From: Dasypus novemcinctus
Lineage: Eukaryota; Chordata; Mammalia; Cingulata; Dasypodidae
Assembly (NCBI RefSeq): GCF_030445035.2
Contig: NC_080683.1
Coordinates: forward strand, 87,381,675-87,445,674
Length of the DNA: 64,000 nt
Direction: 5' to 3'
In this document: piece after piece, positions 23,448 to 34,706 of the stretch
Position numbering within the stretch: the first letter of the stretch is position 1
Layout of the letters: every line of letters starts with the position of its first letter
Position numbers and translations under genes: made by a program
The notes under the pieces: generated by a model
The model's input: the letters and a program-made list of their open reading frames with translations, nothing else
The model's database searches: none
Told to the model about the DNA's origin: nothing

Positions 23448-24170
23448 GTCTATTGTTTTCAATACCTGAGTAACATCCCCAGAAGTATAACATTTACCCT
23501 TTCTTGTACTGTTTTTCCATTCATATTCTGTTACCCATCACTTTTGAAGAATATAGACTCCCAAGTTTTTTTGAAATTCTGGAGGCTATATGCCTCAAAA
23601 TGTGGTGGTACTGAAGATTTATTTCTGTGATCAAGTCAAAATAGCTAGGGAATTATTTTGTCACTGCACTTATGAAGCCCAGCTCTTGGTGAACTTGTTC
23701 ATGTTCTCCACCCTGATAGGCTTTACTCTGTCTTGGTATGTTATTGCTATTTTAATAAAGGTTTTTGACCTCTTTTTCTCTTATTTACAAATATGACTGG
23801 TGATTATTATTCATCCTAACTCATGTTTTTATTCTAGTGTCCCCATGTACCTCCATTTTTTAATTTTCTTGTGCTTCTTTTATGGAATGATTTCTTAATT
23901 CTTTAAATCCAATCATGTTCATTTTAAATAGGTGCAAGCATCTGATTATTTTATTTTGTCTCCCAGTGATGTGAACCAAGTATTCATATTTTGAAAACAT
24001 GTTATTTTATCATGAATTGCTTTTTAAATTGTTCATGACAATGAAGGTATTATTTGGTTGTTTTTTAAATGACGTCCAAAAGTAGGTTATTTATGGATTT
24101 TATTTCAGATTAATAAAGGAGATGTTAGAGAATATCTGTTATTAAAAGGGGTGTTTGGCTCTTTTCTTTT
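23448..24170. other. AT-rich DNA, nothing recognised
   Basis: No gene, RNA or familiar repeat was seen in this 0.7-kb stretch. Confidence 0.4.
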
Positions 24171-24194
24171 TAGGGTTTCACATTACACTATCAG

Positions 24195-24390
24195 CAGCAG
24201 CAGCCTCATCATTGGCATGATTTAGGGCACTTCACAGTTTGTCATTTCATTTCATCTTCAGCACCCATTTTACAGAATAGGAACCTAAGGTTTAAAGATG
24301 CTAGGTAACTTGCCTAAGCCATTAAGTAAGGGAACTAGGATTTGAACCTGATTTGCCTGATCCCAAAAGTCCTTTTTCTATTACATGATA
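24195..24390 (-). mobile_element. MIR SINE fragment
   Basis: Antisense MIR pattern: CCCATTTTACAGAATAGGAA, AGGTAACTTGCCTAAGCCAT and GGATTTGAACCTGA in the expected order. Confidence 0.8.
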
Positions 24391-24438
24391 TGCCTTCATC
24401 TGAGGAAAAAAATGTACTGCTTTGAAAATAATACTGGA

Positions 24439-24869
24439 GGGCGGAGGACTTGACCCAGTGGTTAGGGCATCGTCTACCACATGGGAGGTCTGCGGTTCAA
24501 ACCCCGGGCCTCCTTGACCTGTGTGGAGCTGGCCCATGCACAGTCCTGATGGCGCGCAAGGAGTGCCGCACCACACAGGGGTGTCCCCCGCGTAGGGGAG
24601 CCCCACGCGCAAGGAGTGTGCCCCGTAAGGAGAGCTGCCCAGCGCAAAAGAAAGTGCAGCCTGCCCAGGAATGGCGCCGCACACGCGGAGAGCTGACACA
24701 GCAAGATGACACAACAAAAAGAAACACAGATTCCCGTGCCGCTGAGAAAAACAGGAGCAGACAAAGAAGACACAGCAAACAGACACAGAGAATAGTCAAT
24801 CGGTGGGGGGCGGAAAGGGAGAGAAATAAATAAATCTTAAAAAAAAAAAGCGTTGAATTTTTAAAAAAA
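24439..24869 (+). mobile_element. DAS-type SINE beside a solo LTR
   Basis: A perfect 15-bp target duplication GAAAATAATACTGGA (24424-24438, 24870-24884) flanks it. The LTR at 24885 begins exactly where the right-hand duplication ends, so the SINE inserted next to the LTR's 5' edge. Confidence 0.93.
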
Positions 24870-24884
24870 GAAAATAATACTGGA

Positions 24885-25785
24885 TGTATTAGTCAGCCAA
24901 AGGGGTGCTGATGCAAAATACCAGAAATTGGTTGGTTTTTATAAAGCGTATTTATTTGGGATAGGAGCTTTCAGACACCAGGCCATAAAGCATAAATGAC
25001 TTCCCTCACCAAAGTCTGTTTTTACGTGTTGGAGCAAGATGGCTGCTGACGTTTGCGAGGGTTCAGGCTTCCTGGGTTCCTTTCCTCCCGGGACTCCAGC
25101 TTAAGGCTTCAGGATCAAACTCCAACATCAAAACTCCAACATCAAAAACCCTTAACTCAGGAAGCAGATGTGGCTCAACTGATAGAGCATCCGCCTATCA
25201 TATGGAGGATCCAGGGTTCTATACCCAGGACCTCCTGACCTGTGTGTGAGCTGGCCCACGCTCAGTGCTGCTGCACACAAGGGGTGCCATGCCATGCAGG
25301 GGAGTCCCACACACAAGGAGTGCACCCCGCAAGGAGAGCCGCCTTGTGTGAGAAAAGCGCAGCCCGCCTAGGAGTGGTGCCGCACACATGGAGAGCTGAC
25401 ACAGGAAGATGATGCAACAAAAAAGAAACGCAGTTTCCCAGTGCTGCCTGATAATACAAGCAGACATGGAAGAACACACAGCGATGGACAGGCAGCAGAC
25501 AATGGGGGGACGGGGAGATAAATAAATAAAAAATAAATCTTAAAAAAAAAAACACAAAAAACCAAAACCCTTAACTCTGTCCTTTGCCATGCCTTTTATC
25601 TGTGAGTCCCCTACCACCTAAGGGTGGGGACTCAACATCCAACTGGCACAAGAGGTTTACATAATTACTTAATCAAGTACATCTATGAATTCAATATAAT
25701 CTAATATGCCCAGAGGAAAAGATCAGTTTACAAACATAATCCAATAGTTCTTTTTGGAATTCATCAATAATATCAAACTGCTACA
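24885..25785 (+). mobile_element. Solo LTR, family A, copy 4 (with nested SINE)
   Basis: Same ends; the 5-bp duplication CTGGA / CTAGA has one difference. It contains the SINE at 25159-25562. This copy is not in an L1. Confidence 0.8.
25159..25562 (+). mobile_element. DAS-type SINE inside a solo LTR
   Basis: The head AGGAAGCAGATGTGGCTCAA is at 25159. A 15-bp duplication CAAAACCCTTAACTC (one A-run length difference) lies on both sides. It is nested in the LTR copy at 24885-25785. Confidence 0.93.
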
Positions 25786-26925
25786 CTAGACTAATGCACA
25801 CCACTTAGTCTCTGGAAGGCACATGTTCCTCTCCTTCTTTGCTCTTCTAAAATACATCCAGCCAGTGTGAAATTGGAATACCAAAATTGCATTCCAATAG
25901 GTTAGTCCCAATTTAGGGAATTCTGGAATTAAACATTCTGTTCTGTGTTCTTTCGTGTGGTTATACCCAACGTTATGCTTTTTAGAATGCCCCATTCACT
26001 GTGGTTTTTACTGTGATTTATGAAATGAGGATAAAATTTGTAAAAAGGGCAGACTTCTGAACAACTTTACCAAATGAAATTGAATTTTGCCTGCTTGAAG
26101 GTGTTGTTAGACTGGTTGTTAGGAATGGAAATAGGTTATTAAGAATAGCTATAAAGATAATTCCTCTTAATTTTTTTTTACCTTTTCCTGTTTTTTTATT
26201 TTATTACTTTTACATTTATTTTAGGCATTTGCACTGTTTTAAATTCCTCCATTAAAATGTTATGACCTTTTTAATATAAAAATTTCCTTCTATATTTATG
26301 AGAATTTTCTTAAGCTGGATTTCCTAGAATGGAATTACTAGGACACAGTGAATGAATATTTTTATCTTTTTAAAGTGCATATATGGCTTCTGTGGTTTAC
26401 AATCTAGTATTAACAAATAGTACACAAATGTGTGCACTTTTATCCAACTATGAAAATATTTTAATATACTAATTTAAATATTTTGGTAATGAAAATTCTA
26501 ACTTTGCTGATAAACATGAGAGATTCTATTTTTCACATATAAAAATACCCAGAAAAAGAAGTCAAAATCTATACCAAATTTAAAGTAGTAAATCCATTTC
26601 CTAAGGAAATTTTTGCTAGTATATTATTTTAATGACCATTTAAGGCAATTTTTATATACATAAAATCATGAAAAAATACATTATCAGAAAACTTGTTAAA
26701 TTGTACCCTCTGGACATGGTATAACTTCATGACATTTTATTTGCTGACGTTACCAAGAAATTGTGCTCCTAGGGATTATGAATGTCTAAAAAAATGAATA
26801 TTATTTTGGAAATCTGACTTGATCATTCTTAACCACACAACTGCCATATTGGACTTACAACAATCTTGAAGAGTGGAAGAAATCTCCATTATTTTATGAT
26901 TGTTTTTTCCTAGGACAGTGTAAAT
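25786..26925. other. AT-rich DNA, nothing recognised
   Basis: No gene or clear repeat found. Confidence 0.4.
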
Positions 26926-27970
26926 AGCTACTTTTTTCTAATTTATTTTATTACAATTGAACATGTTTTACAGTATTTATTGGCAATTTATATTTCATCC
27001 TGTGATTTATCTGTATGTATCTTTTGCCCATTTGTCTATTTTATTATCTTTTTGGTTTTCAAAACCCCTCCAAGATTTTTTTTTCTTTTTTCCTGTTGTG
27101 TGATGGCTTTTTTCCCTCATTTTAAAAAATTAGAGCAGTTGTAGGTTTACAGAAAAATCACACAGAAAGCACAGAGCTCTCATACAACCCCCTTCTTACA
27201 GTTTTCTTTGCAAGAATGTGGTACCTTCGTTATAATCGATGAAACAGTATTATTATAATTTTAAGACCATCTTAGGTTTACAGAAAATTCATGTAGAAAG
27301 TATAGTTCCCATACACCATCCATCCCCCAATCCAGTTTTCCCTATTATAAACATTTTGTGTTAATGTGGTACCTTTGTTATAATTGAAACAATGTTATTT
27401 GAATTATACTATTAACTATTCCATAATTTACATTAGCATTAACTTTTTGTGTTGTCCAGTTCTATGACTTAAATTTTTTAAAAATTCTGGTAATATATAC
27501 AACCTAAATTTCCCATTTTAATCATTTTCAAATATACAATTCTGTGGTGTTCATTACATTCACAGTGCCATGCTACCATCACCACCATCCATTACCAAAA
27601 GTTTTCCATTACCCCAAATAGAAACTCTGCACCTATTAGGCATAAACTTCCCATTCCCTACCCCCGATCCTGGCCCCTGGTAATCTGCGTTCTAGTTTTT
27701 TATTCTACAAATGTACATATTATAATTATATCATTTAAGTGAGAGAATACAGTACTTGTCCTTTTGTGTCTGGCTTATTTTACTCAACTTGATGTCTTCA
27801 AGAGTCACCCATGTTGTCGCATCAGAATTTCATTCCCTTTTATCGCTGAATAATACTCCATTGTTATGTATATACCATGTTTTATTTATGCATTTATCAG
27901 TTGTACACTTGGGTTGCTTCATCTTTTGGCAATTGTGCATAATGCTGCTATGAATACTGGTGTACACAAA
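26926..27970 (-). mobile_element. Old L1 3'-end fragments, minus strand
   Basis: The 3'-UTR blocks at about 27120-27340 (two diverged copies of a TAGGTTTACAGAAAA-type segment) and about 27530-27680, then an ORF2 C-terminal piece (27750-27970) recognisable by the TACTCCATTGTTATG and TTGGGTTGCTTCATC blocks. Confidence 0.7.
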
Positions 27971-28115
27971 CAGTTTTTATAGAATGAGTGCTTCAGACCA
28001 AGGGATAGAAATGAATAGGCCCTTTCTCAGGAAAAGGGGATATGAAAAACTCATTGATATAAAAATTTTGATAACATTTTACTACAGTGGGTCATGCCTT
28101 TAAAGATTCTGTAAA

Positions 28116-28229
28116 GGGGAGGAGATGTGGCTCAAGCCATTGAGCGCCTGCTTCCCACATGGGAGGTCCCGGGTTCAATCCCCCAGTCTCCATACCTAAA
28201 AGCAAAACAAAACACACAAAAAAATCTCA
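28116..28229 (+). mobile_element. Short monomeric tRNA-derived SINE
   Basis: A head-only copy of about 114 bp: GGAGATGTGGCTCAAGCCAT, B box GGGTTCAATCC, then an AAAACAAAACACACAAAA tail. The duplication AAAGATTCTGT flanks it. It may represent the ancestral head-plus-tail form. Confidence 0.88.
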
Positions 28230-28547
28230 AAAGATTCTGTGAAATTGAAGCCATCAAGTAGTCATCTTATTTTATAATAATATTCATGTAATGTCACAAA
28301 TTTGCTGTTTTGCTCTGCATCAAAAGTGTTTGTTTTCATGATTATGATTATTTTAAGTTTGGATCTTATACAATACACTTCTGATGGGTACAACAAGCTT
28401 AGATTTAAACAGCCATAAATGGAAATAAATTCAGCATCAAGAATTACATGCATCCTGAACAGGTCTCACAGAAATACATGTAAACGAAAATTTTCTTTTA
28501 ATATCGTGTACCAGTCTGGGGTCAAACAGGAGACAGAAACTATACTA
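28230..28547. other. AT-rich DNA, nothing recognised
   Basis: No gene or familiar repeat between two SINEs. Confidence 0.4.
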
Positions 28548-28945
28548 GGGAAGCGGACTTGGCCAGGTGGTTAGGGCGTCCGTCTACCACATGGGAGGTC
28601 CGCGGTTCAAACCCCGGGGCTCCTTGACCCGTGTGGAGCTGGCCCATGTGCAGTGCTGATGCGCGCAAGGAGTGCCGTGCCACACAGGGGTGTCCCCCGC
28701 GTAGGGGAGCCCCACGCGCAAGGAGTGTGCCCCGTAAGGAGAGCTGCCCAGCGTGAAAGAAAGTGCAGCCTGCCCAGGAATGGGGCTGCCCACATGGAGA
28801 GCTGACACGACACGGAACAAAAAGAAACACAGATTCCCGGGCCCCTGATAAGGATAGAAGCGGCCACAGAAGAACACACAGTGAATGGACACAGAGAGCA
28901 GACAACAGGTTGGGGGGGGGGGATAAATAAATAAAATAAAATAAA
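28548..28945 (+). mobile_element. DAS-type SINE
   Basis: Well-preserved copy of the GGGAAGCGGACTTGGCC subtype with many intact CpGs, so it is relatively young. Target duplication AAACTATACTA / AAACTACACTA. Confidence 0.93.
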
Positions 28946-28964
28946 AAACTACACTAATAATTTA

Positions 28965-29720
28965 AAAGGTAAAGTATAATAAAAAAGGATTTTTAAAATA
29001 TGAGAGAAGAGTAACCATAACAATGTAAAGAAAACTCCATAAGGCACCGTTAAAGCAAACTATAGGGCACCCTAGGACGAAGGGAGCATTCCCAAGGAAG
29101 GTTAAACTTGAACGGATTCCCCCCTTTCCAAAGCTACGGTTCAGATCTTGCTGGAGAATCTGTGGTCCAGGGTCCTGCATAGTGGAAAAGTTTAGTTGTC
29201 CAGGATACAACTGGCCCTTGTCTCTGCGCACCAGGAAACAACTCTCTGGAGTGCAGGCCAGCCAAGGCTGGTGGGCGGTGCGTTTACAGGTAATTAGGGT
29301 ATCAGGAGTCTGCTCGCTGGTAGGACCAGTGATCCGGGGTGCGTGATATCTGTGCCAGGGAGGTGGCAGGAAACAACCCTCTGGGGCACAGATGAGTTGA
29401 GGCTGGCGGGTGGGTGTGCAGAGGGAGGCGGGAAGCTACTGCCACCAGGAACCTGGAGTCGGCTTGGGGAGGACAGAGTGAAGGCGGTCACTGGGCCCAG
29501 GAAGGGCAGGAGGTGCTGCAAGGTCGCGGAGGCACTGAGAACAGCTTTGGCGGGGCGCCACTGGCTGTTCCTCTACGCCCCGTAGCGGGCGCGGGAAGAG
29601 CCAAACTCAACAAACCCGCCACAGGAAGAGATGCTCCCGCCCTGCTGCCACGTCCCTCCAGCGCCCTCTACCGAGAAAGTGTCACACAGTGCTCACCGTA
29701 AGGAGCAATGCTTGCCGTGC
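28965..29720. other. GC-rich segment with an imperfect internal duplication
   Basis: GC content jumps from about 29220 to 29720. Two related blocks each begin CAGGAAACAACYCTCTGG (29231 and 29369) and run into a GGCTGG(T/C)GGG stretch, about 138 bp apart. This may be an L1 5' UTR or an ERV interior; no coding evidence. Confidence 0.4.
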
Positions 29721-30210
29721 AGTCGGTTATGGCACAGCAGGTACTTAAGGGTTAATGTAGAGCTGAGAGGCAATAAACTGATAACTAGCTGATGCCATGC
29801 CTGAAAGTTACCATTATTATTGCTCATTTGAATCGTTCTGGCCTACAGGAAAATTCATCTCTTTGTATGACTCAGTGTTAGGAAGGGGAGATTGTCAGCA
29901 CACATTGTGGGACACCCCATCTGGTAATCACAGCTCCATCACACTAATCACAGCTCCATCACACTAAGATTTCGTGGACAAAGCCATAAAATGTCACTCT
30001 GATGGCAGAAAAGAATTAACATTTGAAAACCAACAAGAACCAACTTTAAATGGATAAGAGGAGCTATCTGTGGAAATCTTTCAGGAAAACAACATACTTT
30101 AAAAAATGACTTTTAAAGTTATTGCTGATAAAAGTAGGGTGCTTTCTGAACCTCAGCATAAGGCCCGAGTTATCTCCCTAAATGGAAAGAGAGCAATTTA
30201 AAATAAAAAC
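29721..30210. other. Unclassified DNA with a 20-bp tandem duplication
   Basis: A perfect duplication of TAATCACAGCTCCATCACAC (29925-29944, 29945-29964). Otherwise nothing recognised. Confidence 0.6.
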
Positions 30211-30645
30211 AGGGAAGCAGACATGGCTCAACTGATAGAGCATCACCCTAACATATGGAGGGTCCAGGGTTCGATCCCCAGGGCCTCCTGACCCATGTGG
30301 TAAACTGGCCCACGCACAGTGCTGCCACATGCAAGGAGTGCTGTGCCACACAGGGGTGTCCCTGGGTAGGGGCGCCCCACACACAAAGTGTGCACCCCAC
30401 AAGGAGAGCCACCCCGGGTGAAAAAAGCGCAGCCCGCCCAGGAGTGGCGTCGCACCCAGGGAGAGCTGACGCAGCAAGATGACGCAACAAAAAAGAGATG
30501 CAGATTCCTGGTGCCACCTGAAAATGCAAGTGGACACAGAAGAGCACACAGTGAATGGTCACAGAGAGCAGACAACGGGGGGCGGGGGGGCGTGGGGGGG
30601 GGAATAAATAAAATAAATCTTAAAAATAAATAAATAAAAATAATG
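30211..30645 (+). mobile_element. DAS-type SINE
   Basis: The head GGGAAGCAGACATGGCTCAA is at 30212, the B box GGGTTCGATCC is intact, a G-rich tract lies at about 30579-30602, and the tail is AAATAAAATAAATC. Confidence 0.92.
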
Positions 30646-30881
30646 GAAGATAAACTGAAATATAGGAAATTGAAGACACATCTGTCATGGGAAAGCTGGT
30701 AATTCAGAAGTGAAGGTAAGAATTTGTCATTATATCTTCAACAGTGCTAGGATTCTGATTTTACTAATAATAGCCAAAAATTAGCCAAGAGTAGAAAAGG
30801 GCAATTTATATGGTTCCGTAGTCTAAGGACATATATAAATCTTTCTGTTAAAATTTTCATTTTAATAGAGAAATTTTTAAT

Positions 30882-31103
30882 CCAGGATTTGGCAAACTTT
30901 TTCTGTAAAAGGCCAGAAAGTAAATATTTTAGGCTTCACAGGCCATGAAATTTGTCACAGCTGCTCAACTCTGATGGAGTGCAAAAGTAGTCATAGATAA
31001 TATGTTAACAAATGGACATGAATGTGTTCCAATACAATTCTCTTTAAAAAACAGGATGTAGTCAGATATGGCCTTTGGATTGTGATTTGCTGACCCTTGT
31101 CCA
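30882..31103 (+). mobile_element. Non-autonomous hAT-type DNA transposon
   Basis: The well-known mammalian pattern TTGGCAAACTTTTTCTGTAA, AGTAAATATTTTAGGCTT and a closing GATTTGCTGACCC, with inverted ends (GGCAAACT / TTGCTGACC). Confidence 0.8.
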
Positions 31104-31915
31104 ACCTATCATTTGACTTTCAGACTCGTCCTACCCATCAGGAAGGGGTGCCTCAGGAGTACTCGATACAGGGCATATCACTGTGTTTACATCTATCTGG
31201 ATAGATGACTATCTAGCTACTTAGAGAGATTGGTGGGTCTGACCATATCTGTCAATTCTCCAGGTACTCATTAGTTCTAGACAAATTAATAAGTGAGTTT
31301 CTGAACTTGGAAAACTTATCACTGACTAGATCTTACCACCCTGGCACTAGCCTGTAGCTGGTCTGCCTCATTCATTCGTTGTTCTTCCTCCCTCAAGTCT
31401 CTCTTCTTCCTCTTTTTTTTAACCATCTCTAAATGGCAGCATACACTCATATATATGCATATATTATTAATAGGTTTAATACAAACTTTCAATCTCAGAC
31501 AGTGCTTTCCTCAAGTTTAATAAATGTGGTTCATATTTTAAAAGTTTGAGTGTAAGAATAAGAGAAAATATTCAGTTGTAACAACTCAAGTATTATTACG
31601 GAGAGTTGTTACCTGCATGAAAATATTACAATATGGACCCTTCTGCTCATATTCTACTGGCATCCCAAACTGCAAATTCAGCTGGGAAATACAGTGGAGC
31701 TGGGCAGCCATGTGCCCAGTTACAATGTGACAACTCAGGGCAAATGGATTTTGTGAATAACTAGTAGTCTCCGCCACAACAGGTGAAAGAGAGGGGGCTG
31801 CTTTCGACAGAGGGGACAGTATGATCAGTATGCTCACAGGGAAGAGAGAAAAAACATAGGGCAAGTGAAGAAATAATAGCAATATTGATGCAATTTAAAT
31901 AATGACATAGGGATA
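31104..31915. other. Unclassified DNA
   Basis: No gene or familiar repeat. The open frames here are short and show no family resemblance. Confidence 0.4.
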
Positions 31916-32820
31916 GCATGAGTTACAGCTAGAGAGTTGTGCAGGGACAGAAGAAGTCGGGCTTTATTCTGGAGTTGAAAGGTTTTAGGTAGAGGATTTG
32001 CATTTCATTTAGATACTTATGGGCGAAAGATGGATTTGCAGAAGAGAGGACTAGAGGGAAGAAAACCAGTTAAGGGAAGCGGACTTGGCCCAGTGGTTAG
32101 GGTGTCTGTCTACCACATGGGAGGTCCATGGTTCAAACCTCAGGCCTCCTTGACCTGTATGGAGCTGGCCCATGCGCAGTGCTGATGCGTGCAAGGAGTG
32201 CCGTACCACGCAGGGGTGTCCCCGCATAGGGGAGCCCTACATGCAAAGAGTGCGCCCCGTAAGGAGAGCTGCCCAGTGTGAAAGAAAGTGCAGCCTGCCT
32301 AAGAATGGTACCACACACACGGAGAGCTGACACAATAAGATGACGCAACAAAAAGAAACACAGATTCCCATGCCATTGACAACAACAGAAGCGGACAAAA
32401 CAAGAAGACGCAGCAAATAGACACAGAGAACAGACAACCAGGATAGGGGGGTGGGTGGGAAGGGGAGAGAAATTAATAAATAAATCTTTGGAAAAAAAAA
32501 GAAAGAAAACCAGTTAGGAAGTTGAGACAATAGTGCAGGTGAGAGATGATAAAGGTTTAAAAGTGGGCTTTGGTAACAAGGATAGAGGGGAGGTGTGAAT
32601 TTAGAAATATCTATAGAAGTAAAACTGGCAGGGTGTGGTGACTAATTGAGAGAGAACAAAGCAGCATGAAGGCAGGATCTCAGATTCCTTACAGAGCTGA
32701 CTCTTGAATGGTGGTACCAGCAATAGCATTTCACAGAGGAGGAGCAGGTTTATTGAGGAAAAAAGATGAGTTCAGTTTTAGGTGATAAATATGAATTATG
32801 GTAAAGCTTGATATTCCTAC
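31916..32820 (+). mobile_element. Old interspersed repeat of unknown class, split by a SINE
   Basis: The stretch (CAATAGTGCAGGTGAGAGAT; later CAGAGGAGGAGCAGGTTTAT, TGAGTTCAGTTTTAGG) matches a common ancient mammalian repeat that I recall but cannot name. The SINE at 32073-32503 interrupts it. A weaker antisense or related piece may lie at about 46550-46760. Confidence 0.4.
32073..32503 (+). mobile_element. DAS-type SINE
   Basis: A perfect 13-bp target duplication AGAAAACCAGTTA (32060-32072, 32504-32516) flanks this complete copy with head AGGGAAGCGGACTTGGCCCA. Confidence 0.93.
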
Positions 32821-33033
32821 AGAATGTTTTTTGGTTTTATTAAATCTCAGTATGCCAACGGAAGTCCAGACTCCTTCATGTGGCATACAAAGCCCTCTAC
32901 CGTTTAGACCAAAACAGACTCTCTCATATCATTTTCTATTTTCCTGAATACATACTGCTTTTGTTTTAATCACACCAAATTTCTTTTTCAAAGAGACCTT
33001 TCCCTGACTCCAAAATCTAAAATAGGTTATTTT

Positions 33034-33402
33034 TTTTTTTTTTAAAGATTTATTTTTATTTATTTAATTCCCCTCCCCCGGTTGTCTGTTTTCTGTGTCT
33101 TTTTGCTGCGTCTTGTTTCTTTGTCCGCTTCTGTTGTCATCAGCGTCACAGGAAGTGTGGGCGGTGCCATTCCTGGGCAGGCTGCACTTTCTTTCGCGCT
33201 GGGCGGCTCTCCTTATGGGTGCACTCCTTGCGCGTGGGGCTCCCCTACGCGGGGGTCACCCCTGCGTGGGGCGGCACTCCTTGCGCGCATCAGCACTGCG
33301 CATGGGCCAGCTCCACACGGGTCAAGGAGGCCCGGGGTTTGAACCGCGGACCTCCCATGTGGTAGACGGACGCCCTAACCACTGGGCCAAAGTCCGTTTC
33401 CC
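33034..33402 (-). mobile_element. DAS-type SINE
   Basis: A perfect 17-bp duplication CTAAAATAGGTTATTTT lies on both sides (33017-33033, 33403-33419). CpG-rich and young. Like its neighbour at 33739, it lacks a segment of the GCGCCATTCC region. Confidence 0.93.
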
Positions 33403-33738
33403 CTAAAATAGGTTATTTTAAATCATAGCATCTCTACTCTCCTTCATTGTAGTTAGCACAGTTATTAAACTATAAATTTTTTTGTGCAATATTTTATTTA
33501 ATATCAGTCTCCTCTGCTAGTCTATACACTCTACAAAAGTAGACTCTATCTCTCTTGGGTCCACTGTTTTCCCAGCTCCAACTTATGAATACTCAAGACA
33601 TCTTCTCTGTACATTTGCACTAATGGTTCTTTTTCACATAATGTATCCTTTTCCCTATGGCAAATTTGACTTACCCTTCAAAGACCCAGATGAAATACCA
33701 TCTCTGTGAACTCAGAGAGAATTGGTCCCTCCCTTTTA

Positions 33739-34116
33739 TTTTATTTATTTATTTATTAAAGATTTATTTATTTATTTATTTCTCTCCCCTTCCCCTCCCA
33801 CCCCAGTTGTCTGTTCTCTGTGTCTATTTGTTGCATCTTCTTTGTCCGCTTCTGTTGTCAGCGGCACGGTAAATGTGGGCGGCATCATTCCTGGGCAGGC
33901 TGCACTCTCTTTCGCGCTGGGCGGCTCTCCTTATGGAGCGCACTCCTTTCACGTGGGGCTCCCCTGCACGGGGACACCCCTGCGTGGCACGGCATTCCTT
34001 GCGCATCAGCGCTGCTCATGCACCAGCTGCACATGGGTCAAGGAGGCCCGGGGTTTGAACCGTGGACCTCCCCTGTGGTAGACAGATACCCTAACTACTG
34101 GGCCAAGTCCGCCACC
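33739..34116 (-). mobile_element. DAS-type SINE
   Basis: A perfect 16-bp duplication TGGTCCCTCCCTTTTA (33723-33738, 34117-34132) flanks it. It has the same shortened internal segment as the copy at 33034, which suggests a shared subfamily. Confidence 0.93.
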
Positions 34117-34164
34117 TGGTCCCTCCCTTTTACATGCTCACACAGTACTTTGTTCATATCATGT

Positions 34165-34706
34165 TATTTTTAACAAATCAATTTTATTGACACATATTAA
34201 TAAAGCATACAATTCATCCAAAGTGTACAATCAATGGTATTTGGTAAGTCACATAGTTGTGCATTCATTACTTCAATCATTATTAGAGCATTTTCATTAT
34301 TTTGATAATAATAATAAACAAAAAGCAGACAAGAAAATCTTCACTTCTCAACCTCTCTATGCTTCTCCTGCCGTACATAGCTGCTATTTCTTTCTTTCTT
34401 TTTAAGTAGTTTTATTGAGATATATTCGCATACCATATGATCTATGCAAAGGGTATAATCAGTGGCTTTTATTATAATCACGTTGTGCACTCATCACCAC
34501 AAAAGGTTTTAGAAAAACTTCGTTACTCCAAAAAGAAAAACTCCACACCCCTTAGCAGTCACCTCTCAATCTCTCTATCCTTCCCAGACCTACATAATCA
34601 TTTATCTAATTTCATCTTTAAAATGGATTTATATTTAAATTTTATATAAAAGGAATCATACAATATGTAGTGCTTTGTGTTGGTTTCTTTCACTTAGCAA
34701 ATGGTT
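34165..34706 (-). mobile_element. Two L1 3'-UTR fragments, minus strand
   Basis: Two successive pieces start with ATTTTATTGA (about 34178 and 34408), each followed by the L1 3'-UTR pattern with a CATTCATTA / CACTCATCACCAC block. They precede the full-length L1. Confidence 0.6.

Larger units (their letters stand above)
32855..34160 (+). mobile_element. L2 3'-end fragments, plus strand
   Basis: Pattern of the L2 3' region: CTCCTTCATGTGGCATACAA near 32871, TTTCCCTGACTCC near 33000, then CTTACCCTTCAAAGACCCAG and GATGAAATACCATCTC near 33672-33705. Two SINEs are inserted. Decayed. Confidence 0.6.

Noticed and set aside
28116-28229. A possible tRNA gene (A and B boxes present)
   Set aside because: The segment has an A-rich tail and a target duplication and matches SINE heads elsewhere. 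No good cloverleaf acceptor pairing was evident.
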